Under the pieces are notes generated by a model. It made no database searches. It was not told where the DNA came from and worked only from the letters and a program-made list of their open reading frames with translations. This document shows, in pieces, positions 20,501-26,613 of a DNA stretch of 64,000 bases (position 1 is the first letter of the stretch; every line of letters starts with the position of its first letter). The DNA is from an uncultured Stenotrophomonas sp. (GTDB lineage: Bacteria; Pseudomonadota; Gammaproteobacteria; Xanthomonadales; Xanthomonadaceae): NCBI RefSeq assembly GCF_913778665.1, contig NZ_CAJYVQ010000009.1:248001-312000 (forward strand), read 5' to 3'. The translations under genes and the position numbers were made by a program.

Positions 20501-22039
20501 AACGACCCGGCGGGCGACCGGCTGCGCACCGAGGTAAAGCAGGTGCAGGCGCGCAAGGTGGTGGGCGGCGACGATGACGACCTGGCCACCTGGACGCGCG
20601 AGGGCACCTACCAGGGCATGCACTACGTGTTTGACCGGGCGGGCGACCTGGTTCGCAAGGGCGTACCGCATGGGGATGCGCCGGATGACCTGACGCTGAT
20701 CTGGGATGCCAACCATCGGTTGGCCGAGAGTCGCCGCAACGGGCAGTCAACGTACTACGGCTATGACCCGTTGGGACGGCGGGTGTTCAAGCGCAACCCG
20801 ACGCAGACGACGTGGTTCTTCTGGGATAACTTCAGGATCGTAGGCGAGCTCGTAACCGATTCAGTGTCGCCAGTAGTAATCTCTTCTCCCGCCGAGAGTG
20901 TTTTGAGTCTGACTCAGTATCGGCGATGGGGGCGTCTTCTGCATGAAGTGTTTGATCGTGCGGTAGAGTTTGTCTTCTATCCTGATACCTTCATTCCGCT
21001 CGCCCTAATCAGCTGGGACGCCAAAGCGCTGTCATCTGACGAGAAGAAAGCGAGAGCCCCGGAAGTTCGGTCCACTATTCCAGCGGCGCCACTTGGGAGG
21101 CTGGATGTCGGCACGTCGCTCGGGGGCACCGTCGCACCCACCGATGCTTCTTCAGCCCGTCGCGGCATGCTCGGGGAAATCATGCTAGGCGCAGGCGCTA
21201 GTCTGACGAGCAGGGAGCCCGTTACGCAGCACGTTTCAGCCAATGCGTCCGCGGAACCCCCGGTCCGCCACGACATTCAGAGTGCGGCCATCCTTCAAGA
21301 AGAAGGTGATGCACAAAATGCAGGGCAAGGCCGGCCCGAGCGATCCCTTGTCCTCCTGCATGCCGATCCAAATGGAATCGTCTTTAGAGCTTTGGATGGA
21401 CTTGGGGATCCGATAATTGAGATGCCTGCCCTTCGATCATTCCTTCATCAAGGCCAGTATATGGATGCCGAGACAGGCCTTGCTTACAACGTACACCGAT
21501 ATTTTGATCCTGACATCGAGGGCTACATCGGTCAGGATCCTATCGGGTTGTCAGGAGGGGTTAATCCCTACGCGTATGGGTTGAATGTATTGGGGTGGGT
21601 TGACCCACTCGGGCTGTCGAGCACATACCAGTTGACGAAAAATTTGAATGCGGCCGGTCGACCATTGCTGCCTGGGCAAACTGCCCATCATATAGTCCAA
21701 CAAAACAATCCAAGTAAATATGCGGTGCTTTCGAGGGATCTGCTGGTTAGGAATGGATTGGACGTTGAGATTGCGGAGAATGGGGCAAGGCTATGGGGTA
21801 CGGCGGGCTCTCAGGTTGCACAGGCCGGCCATCCGGGACGAGCGGCCGCCAGATCTGCGGGAACCTATCATGCTGGAAAACACATTCATAGTCCGATAAA
21901 TGACAAGATGATATATAGGATGTTGAGGACCGCAGAGAAGAGGGGAGGGGCTGATGCAATACGGGCCGCGCTCAGCGAGCTGGGGCGCAGGCAGGAGAGT
22001 GGTAGTTGGAAGAATACATTCAAGGCATGCAGGGGTTGA
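17555..22039 (+). CDS. PAAR-Rhs polymorphic toxin with C-terminal AHH nuclease tip
   Basis: A 1494-residue T6SS effector. Residues 1-150 form a PAAR-like spike (MYAVPPCPLPTPHIG, two PP-G-rich sheets). The Rhs shell has many YDxxG repeats from about residue 200 to 1090. An atypical linker of about 170 residues (1090-1260) follows, then the core end GQYMDAETGLAYN, DPIGLSGG and DPLGL (near 1345-1349), where the shell is normally autocleaved. The variable tip (1353-1494) carries A1377-H-H, the AHH motif of HNH/EndoVII-type nucleases, so DNA is the likely target. Base composition drops from about 20820 onwards. Confidence 0.92.
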   Translation: MSIAAKHFDPQLGIDIHMYAVPPCPLPTPHIGLVLDPFDYIPFIGSTIKVNGVHRGTAGTGGLDIHIPLGVWGPPLAAPMGPQFDGEEIFMGSRTVSADGEPFSRLAMPVLDCNLAGMINPFRVKKPKKPLRAMSLPTGLNVAIPTSVKVGGPPTVSWTALAFRAAFAGLGKLRKSAFFRKKMDAFAKWRRGKWGDLPSGFLKCKVLRAEPVDIRDGSVVVSHQDFDIPGRLSFAWQRSYGSRRAGEPGLCGAGWQTPADIRLELLDDGSVWLSGPDQAAFFPELPPAEGEAGAILDFVDGARLLRRRGQWQVRFKSGLKYVFGGELQAGVSALPNPQSWPIERIEDAHGNHWRFERRDGHLVRIVESGIGDLQGRFIEVEARHGRIDRMALHDPATGLAHPLVSYRYSADGDLLAAVDALGAPRTFAYEQHRMVRHTDRVGLSFHYAFDAQGRVVHSWGDGGLYDYHFEYDALLRETRVTDSLGHLSVVKFDENQLPLCEIDPLDGVTLFEYDDFGRTVAVTDPEGLRTAFAYDAHGNLICLTRADGTTIQMEYDLDDHMVSLRTPDGMGWRQEYNGKGLLVSQSDPLGATTRFDYDAHGQLQSQINARQAVTRLCYDRHGLVAAVIDALGHESRYEHDPLGNLLRQVDPLGQVSRYEYDAKGRLLATAGPDGTGVRCEYDAEDQLVRYTDEVGAQTRLQYVGIGQIGKRLQADGHSVEYRYDTEEQLVAVINQRGETYQLVRDALGRIVEEVDYWGQSRRYSYDAAGRLTATLDPLGQRIAFTTDKLGRITRKTLPDVRHPGQQVQEHFVYDVQGQIVELRNPSRTVKRVYDPLGQLLEEQQDGFRVGYGYDEVGNEVLRETSAGNRVEFGYDLRDQTVSVAINDEPPISIERDALGRTTREQLSPHLQRDFTYDSRNLLTSQSILKDAAPLFETRYDYDRSGNLTKRSDSAQGVDEYRYDAIGRLLQHIDPKGRVERYFNDPAGDRLRTEVKQVQARKVVGGDDDDLATWTREGTYQGMHYVFDRAGDLVRKGVPHGDAPDDLTLIWDANHRLAESRRNGQSTYYGYDPLGRRVFKRNPTQTTWFFWDNFRIVGELVTDSVSPVVISSPAESVLSLTQYRRWGRLLHEVFDRAVEFVFYPDTFIPLALISWDAKALSSDEKKARAPEVRSTIPAAPLGRLDVGTSLGGTVAPTDASSARRGMLGEIMLGAGASLTSREPVTQHVSANASAEPPVRHDIQSAAILQEEGDAQNAGQGRPERSLVLLHADPNGIVFRALDGLGDPIIEMPALRSFLHQGQYMDAETGLAYNVHRYFDPDIEGYIGQDPIGLSGGVNPYAYGLNVLGWVDPLGLSSTYQLTKNLNAAGRPLLPGQTAHHIVQQNNPSKYAVLSRDLLVRNGLDVEIAENGARLWGTAGSQVAQAGHPGRAAARSAGTYHAGKHIHSPINDKMIYRMLRTAEKRGGADAIRAALSELGRRQESGSWKNTFKACRG

Positions 22040-22040
22040 T

Positions 22041-22709
22041 GTGATAAAGGTTAATCAGATTAAGTCGACTGGTGAGGCCGAGAAGCTAGTTTCTGTCGAT
22101 GTGGCGGGATTTGTTTTGGCGCGCTCATGCTCCCCGGGGGTATTGGACGTGGATGAGTACAAGCGCCTCGGCGCTATGCTTGATTGCGCTCATGCCATAT
22201 TTCCGCTTGATGGTGTTGAAGATATTGGGTTCTGTAGGGAGCTGGTTGATGAGGTAAAGCCCCGCTACGTGGAGTTCACGATCGTGGATCCGGAGAAGGC
22301 AGAATTGAGCTTTGCTCAATTGGATGCGCTTTCGAAGCTGGATGTCGGTAAGGTGGCTAGCGGTCTTTTCTTGCTCAAGGATGATCTTTCCCTGCTTGAT
22401 AGAACTTCGCACATGGATGCGCTGATGCAGGCGGGAGTTGAACTGTTTCAGGTTGAGGTTGAGTCCTTGGTAGATTCTGAGGCAAGACTTGGTCCGAAGG
22501 CGAGAGCGCGGGTTGCAGAGTTCTTTTCTCGCTATCCCTCGATAATTGGAGACTCATTCTCTGTGAGTGTAAAGGTTCCTGATGTCCATCAGCGCGGGTA
22601 CTACTTTAATCTTTCTGCGGATGGTGGTCGTTCATATGATTATTCGCAGCAGAGTTACTCTTTGTCGGCTGCAATGAGAGCGATTAAGGGGCTGCGGGCT
22701 GCGCCTTGA
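22041..22709 (+). CDS. Candidate immunity protein for the AHH tip (TrpF-like look)
   Basis: The GTG at 22041 follows the rhs stop by one base and AGGGG by five, giving 222 residues. This is the standard position of the cognate immunity gene. The N-terminus (MIKVNQIKSTGEAEKL followed by VAGFVLARSCSPG) resembles the first strand and second loop of phosphoribosylanthranilate isomerase-type TIM barrels. The remainder alternates strands and helices as a barrel would. No catalytic residues were identified. Low GC and AT-rich codons match the rhs tip. Immunity is inferred from position; the barrel is a guess from pattern. Confidence 0.65.
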   Translation: MIKVNQIKSTGEAEKLVSVDVAGFVLARSCSPGVLDVDEYKRLGAMLDCAHAIFPLDGVEDIGFCRELVDEVKPRYVEFTIVDPEKAELSFAQLDALSKLDVGKVASGLFLLKDDLSLLDRTSHMDALMQAGVELFQVEVESLVDSEARLGPKARARVAEFFSRYPSIIGDSFSVSVKVPDVHQRGYYFNLSADGGRSYDYSQQSYSLSAAMRAIKGLRAAP

Positions 22710-23044
22710 TGAGTGGGCTGATTGGGCTGAATGGTGGCCCTTCTATTCTTTATGGAAGGGTTCCGGGTCAGCTCCAATAGGCTCCATGAACTGGCAGAGC
22801 CTGAAGTTTGAGGCGCGGCAGATGATAATCTGATCCACAGGGAATTATGGATGCAGCAGACAAGGTGCCCAAGGAGGGGCGTTCACCGAATCAGATCCGC
22901 GCAGCCCGGGTGACCCGGGTGGATGAATTCGCCGGGGATGCGCTGCGGCATGGAGCAAGCCGCGGGGCTGGTACAGGGAGCACGCCTGCTTCAAGGGCCG
23001 CTGTTTCTGCGGCGAGAAACGCCTGCTGATTCAAAGAAGAGAGT
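22710..23044. other. 335-bp gap in immunity region, possible decayed sequence
   Basis: No convincing gene is visible. There is a 60-codon open frame (22847-23029) with low-complexity Ala/Arg content. In another frame a short Cys-rich run (GWYREHACFKGRCFCGEKRLL) ends at the TAA just inside the next gene's start. This could be the remains of a displaced toxin tip, but I cannot support it further. Confidence 0.35.
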
Positions 23045-23887
23045 ATGAATAACAAAGTTGTTCTGATGCATGGCAGACACGAAGCAGCATTCCCGACTCC
23101 CGGTGCTGAGCTGGTGTTCTTCAACGCCCCTTTCAACACTGAGAGGCTCGCCCGGATCGAGCAGGTTCATCTCTGGTCACCTCCCGGCGACAAGCTCGAA
23201 GCGCTTCCAGAGATCCTCAAGGAAATGCGAGGTCTCAAGACGCTCAGCATCGGGCCGGGATCAATCGCACCGTCGATCATGGATGGACTCGAGGAAGGAG
23301 TTCTGCCTGAGAGCATCGAGGCATTGAGCATCCATCTTGGCACGGGGACGTTGGCCTGGCCGGGCGTTGTGCTACCCAATCTCAGGACGCTTTATGTCGA
23401 CGTGCCGGTGCGCTTCGACGCATCGAGCTTCCCCGCGTTGAAAGTACTTTCGCTCTATCCAGACAAGTCATTGAAGAATCTCAGGCAGGCTCTGGCCCTG
23501 CCTCTGGAAGAACTGAACATTCTGAATGTCCCCGTGGATGGTGAGATCTTCAACATCCTGTCTGCATCGGCTGGTGGCCTCGAACGCCTGGGGCTGTTGG
23601 GTGGCACGAAGCTGAAAAGCCTCGATGGCATCGAGACACTTGCCGCGTTGACGTCGGTATGGCTGAAGAATCTGAATACGTTGACAGACATCCGTGCACT
23701 GGTGGGGCTCGATCAGCTCAAGAAACTGGATATCCAGTACTGCAAGAAGATTGCCAACATCGAGGTCATCAATGATCTTTCCGCGCTTCGTGAGTTGACG
23801 CTCGTAGGTTGCGGAAAGGTTGGTCTGGAGAAAATACAGGCAAAGATCGAATCGCTTCAGAAGCGCACCATCGGAGCGACGACCTAG
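23045..23887 (+). CDS. Leucine-rich-repeat protein in immunity gene array
   Basis: A 280-residue cytosolic protein made of about ten LRR-like units, for example LEALPEILKEMRGLKTLSIG, ALTSVWLKNLNTLTDI and LKKLDIQYCKKIANI. It has no signal peptide or membrane segment and is preceded by gaagagag as ribosome binding site. It follows the rhs/immunity pair and precedes a SUKH-4 gene, so I infer that it is an orphan immunity protein that binds a toxin tip. Composition is below the chromosomal GC average. Confidence 0.75.
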   Translation: MNNKVVLMHGRHEAAFPTPGAELVFFNAPFNTERLARIEQVHLWSPPGDKLEALPEILKEMRGLKTLSIGPGSIAPSIMDGLEEGVLPESIEALSIHLGTGTLAWPGVVLPNLRTLYVDVPVRFDASSFPALKVLSLYPDKSLKNLRQALALPLEELNILNVPVDGEIFNILSASAGGLERLGLLGGTKLKSLDGIETLAALTSVWLKNLNTLTDIRALVGLDQLKKLDIQYCKKIANIEVINDLSALRELTLVGCGKVGLEKIQAKIESLQKRTIGATT

Positions 23888-23946
23888 CCACATTCCATGT
23901 GCGGTACCGGCCTGCTGAGCCAAGTGGATCCGTGCCGCTACGCACC

Positions 23947-24060
23947 ATCGGGCCGGTTGTGCCAGGCGGTACCGGCGCCCCGGGGACCGCGGAAGCCAGG
24001 TGTTCGAGGAAATCGCTCGTCGCGGCGTCGATCCGTGCCCCGCTGGAACAGCATGAGGTT
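23947..24060 (+). pseudogene. Decayed fragment of a VIT-domain gene
   Basis: The segment contains QVFEEIARRGVDP encoded at 23997-24035, identical to residues 119-131 of the VIT/VWA protein encoded at 26614-29532. Similarity continues to both sides at the DNA level: aggcggtaccggcgccc here against aggcggtgccggtgccc there, and cgctggaacagca against tgctggagcagac. One base has been inserted near 23983, so the reading frame is broken. It is a leftover piece of this or a paralogous gene, now trapped between two immunity genes. Confidence 0.75.
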
Positions 24061-24065
24061 CATGC

Positions 24066-24653
24066 GTGACTGAAACTGCATTCTCCCGCGTTTATGGCTC
24101 AGGCTCGTTGGAGGTGAGTGCCCAGATCCTTCGGGATTTCGGACTGGAACCGTCGACCAGTGAGCTGATATTGCGGCTGGGACTTCCTTCAAGGCTGCCC
24201 GGTGATGTGCCTATTGTTCAGTTCGAAGTGCCCCGCGTGGTCAAGATCAATGGCACCAGACTTCTGGCTATCGGGCGAGAGCCGTGGGGTGAGGATCTGC
24301 TGCTGTGCCTGTCGGCGAGTGGCGAGGTACTTGCCGCGGGTGATGGTGGACGTCAGATCGTGAATGGACGCCTGTCGAGCTTCCTTGGGTTTCTCGAAGC
24401 GTATGAGGCATTCCAGGCCCAGGCAAAAGCGGAAGATTCCGGCCCCGTGGTCTACTCCCAGGCGGAGATGCAGGCCCGGCTGGAGGCATTCAAGCGAGGT
24501 GAGATGCCCAAGCGCTCTGCAAAGCCGCGATTTGATCGCAGTGAGGCGATCAGGACCATGGTGTCGGACTGGAGGAGGCTTGATTCCGCTGCGCTGAAGG
24601 AAGGGTCATGGTGGTCAATTGTTCTGGAGCAGATCCAGGACGGCCTTATCTGA
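24066..24653 (+). CDS. SUKH-4 family immunity protein
   Basis: A 195-residue protein from a GTG start. The pattern is that of SUKH-4 immunity proteins: an early LRLGLPSRLPG, then ingTRLLAIGREPWGEDLLLCLSASGEVLAAG, VNGRLSSFLGFLEAYEAF, and a C-terminal WW (GSWWSIVLEQIQDGL). SUKH proteins neutralise diverse, mostly nuclease, toxin tips in the cytosol. No matching toxin gene is adjacent, so it is probably an orphan kept against kin effectors. It starts a few bases after the decayed VIT fragment. Confidence 0.75.
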   Translation: MTETAFSRVYGSGSLEVSAQILRDFGLEPSTSELILRLGLPSRLPGDVPIVQFEVPRVVKINGTRLLAIGREPWGEDLLLCLSASGEVLAAGDGGRQIVNGRLSSFLGFLEAYEAFQAQAKAEDSGPVVYSQAEMQARLEAFKRGEMPKRSAKPRFDRSEAIRTMVSDWRRLDSAALKEGSWWSIVLEQIQDGLI

Positions 24654-24665
24654 GGTGTTGGCCTG

Positions 24666-25073
24666 GTGAGGCGACACTGGGTTGTCGCGGCAGAATCGGG
24701 ACGGCACGGATCCGCCTTGCCCGGCGGGCCGACATCGCATATGCAGGCGCGCGCTAGATTGAAGTCCGCGTTCGCAGAACTGTCCATTGATGGTCTGGAA
24801 ACGATCGATGTTGAACTGTGGATCAGTGGCAGTTTGACAGAGTATTGCCCGGAAGGGATTTCATCGTCGGTTAGATTCTCTGCCAAGAAAGAGAGTGTTC
24901 TGCTTGCTGTCTGCGTTGGAAAGGGCGAGGCAACGTCCGTCGACGATGATTGTGCTGCATCGGCAATTGGAGGTTGGCTGGCGCGCGGTTTCGAAAGTGC
25001 AAAGCTGCCTCGAAGTGCCGGTAAGATTGATTTTTCGGGTGCTGCTGGCGCCGTGAAGCTCTGTTTCGCTTGA
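24666..25073 (+). CDS. Unassigned small protein in immunity array
   Basis: A 135-residue product if the GTG at 24666 is used; the ATG at 24741 (MQARARLKSAFAELS) would give about 110 residues and a cleaner start. The visible core is ETIDVELWISG, SVRFSAKKESVLLAVCVG and GGWLARGFESAKLP, a likely small alpha/beta fold. I recognise no family with confidence. Its position among SUKH-type genes and its composition make an immunity role probable. The stop is followed within 20 bp by the next gene. Confidence 0.55.
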   Translation: MRRHWVVAAESGRHGSALPGGPTSHMQARARLKSAFAELSIDGLETIDVELWISGSLTEYCPEGISSSVRFSAKKESVLLAVCVGKGEATSVDDDCAASAIGGWLARGFESAKLPRSAGKIDFSGAAGAVKLCFA

Positions 25074-25090
25074 TTGGTCCGGGAGGCCTG

Positions 25091-25562
25091 GTGTGTCCTG
25101 ATTGGGGTTCCTGTTTTGAGCGCCTCGATGACATGATCGCTCGATCAGCGCGGGTAAGGGCGTTTCCTGGCCGTGCTGTTGCTCCGGAGCTTGTGGAGGA
25201 TGCAGAGCGGGAGCTTGGGTTGGCTCTGCCCGTTTCCTACAAGGCTTGGCTTGGTGAGTTTGGAAACCTTTTTTGTAGGTCCAGATCCCGTCTTCGGTCT
25301 CGCAGATGCGGAGAACCGTGACGTGGCTGATGACGACCTTGTCTACAACGCTCGCTTGGTCGAGGAGAACGGCTTTCCGCCAGAAGGCCTGATTCCGATT
25401 TTCGTTCCGGACTCGGACGAAGCCTTCTACTTCGATACACGTGAAGGATTGAAAGATGGGGAGTATCCAGTTCTGCGGTACGACTACAATTCCGGGGAGT
25501 TCGAGTTCTCTTCTCCATCATTCTTTGATTTCCTGATGGACCTCGTTCGTCACTCAGGGTAA
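25091..25562 (+). pseudogene. SMI1/KNR4 (SUKH-1) immunity gene with +1 frameshift at a T6 run
   Basis: The GTG at 25091, five bases after GGGAGG, opens a frame with VEDAERELGLALPVSYKAWLGEFGN, the hallmark of SMI1/KNR4. At the run of six T (25269-25274) the frame breaks. Removing one T restores LFVGPDPVFGLADAENRD and the rest of the domain to the stop at 25562, ending FDFLMDLVRHSG. The downstream part is intact, so the change is recent, phase-variable, or a base-calling error. As written, the product would be truncated after about 75 residues. Confidence 0.8.
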
Positions 25563-25707
25563 AGAGGTTCTTGCTCTCTAGTTCCTCGCCTTACCCCGCC
25601 CACAGCGGTGTCGCTGTAGCGCTGTGGTCTTACGCCATAGGTGAAGTTGCGGATCCGTCGACTACCTCTCGCGTTGCGCAATCCGGTGCTGATGTTGAAG
25701 CGCCGCT

Positions 25708-26469
25708 ATGATCGTGTATTCATCCACATCATGCGTGATGTCTTCATTGGTCTCTGTGGTGGACTGGGATATGCGAAACATTGATGGTCAAGAATTCAAG
25801 ATGGTGTTCGATCAAGGTGGTAGCGTCTTCGAGGTGGTGCGGATAGCAAACAGTAGTTTTGACAATTGCGGAATGTCGTTGTCCAAGCGCCCTTCAAGGA
25901 TGAGTTCCGTTCGCGACGTAGTAGTGTCGAACTGCAAGGTGATCAACTCTGAGATCGGGCCGACAGTGTTCGAGGATGTCCAGGTCGAAGGGTTGGATGT
26001 GAATCCAATTCTCCTGCTCTGGTCCTGCTTCTATAGGAGGGTGTGCCTTGTCGGGAAGATTGGGAAGATCAGAGTCAATATCGAGCCCTCCGCGTTCTGC
26101 ACGGATGCCGGAGTTCTCGCGGAATTTGCGGAACGGCGCGCGGCGTTCTATTCAAGCGTAGACTGGGCTCTGGACATCAGTCGGGCGAGGTTTGCCGACT
26201 TCGCCTGCAAAGGTGTTCCTCTCGCTTTGATCCGGAGAGATCCGGAGACTCAGGTGATAGTCCGGAAGCAGGACTTCTCTGGGGTCGATATGCTGGGAAC
26301 TCAGTTCGCGAGTGCGTTCCCTGAGACGCACACGAGACTAGGCATCTTCGGTGAGTCGACTGCTGAGGAGGCGTTGCTTGTGGTGCCTTTGGCCGCACCA
26401 AGGAAGCGACGTGAAGACTGGGTAGGTGGGATCGCAGAGCTGAGGCGTTTGGGTATTGTCTCGGGTTAG
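25708..26469 (+). CDS. Beta-helix-like protein of unknown function at end of immunity array
   Basis: The longest frame gives 253 residues from ATG 25708; the ATGs at 25738 and 25771 are alternatives. The N-terminal half reads as short repeated strands (VVRIANSSFDNCGMSL, VRDVVVSNCKVINSEI, VFEDVQVEGLDV), like a pentapeptide-repeat or right-handed beta-helix protein. The C-terminal half is mixed, with DWALDISRARFADFACKGVP and a final EDWVGGIAELRRLGI. There is no signal peptide. It belongs compositionally to the low-GC block and ends 144 bp before the VIT gene start. Confidence 0.65.
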   Translation: MIVYSSTSCVMSSLVSVVDWDMRNIDGQEFKMVFDQGGSVFEVVRIANSSFDNCGMSLSKRPSRMSSVRDVVVSNCKVINSEIGPTVFEDVQVEGLDVNPILLLWSCFYRRVCLVGKIGKIRVNIEPSAFCTDAGVLAEFAERRAAFYSSVDWALDISRARFADFACKGVPLALIRRDPETQVIVRKQDFSGVDMLGTQFASAFPETHTRLGIFGESTAEEALLVVPLAAPRKRREDWVGGIAELRRLGIVSG

Positions 26470-26613
26470 GCGAGTTTCCGCTCATGCTCGGCGCTCTTCC
26501 CATTGGATTGTAGAGAGTCTTGGGTGAGGGCCTGTTTCGACGGCATTTCCCCATCCAACCCCATTTGCCCCAGCCACGCGTTGAACCGTCCAACCTCCCG
26601 CTGGAGCAGTCCG

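Noticed and set aside
13531..22039. A complete type VI secretion gene cluster
   Set aside because: Only the spike and cargo genes are present; no tssB/C, tssJKLM, clpV or hcp occurs in the window.
22847..23029. 60-codon open frame in the gap before the LRR gene
   Set aside because: Low-complexity product, no convincing ribosome site and no family; kept only as a note on the gap.
23888..24065. Insertion sequence or transposase remnant around the VIT fragment
   Set aside because: No terminal repeats, target duplication or transposase-like sequence was seen.
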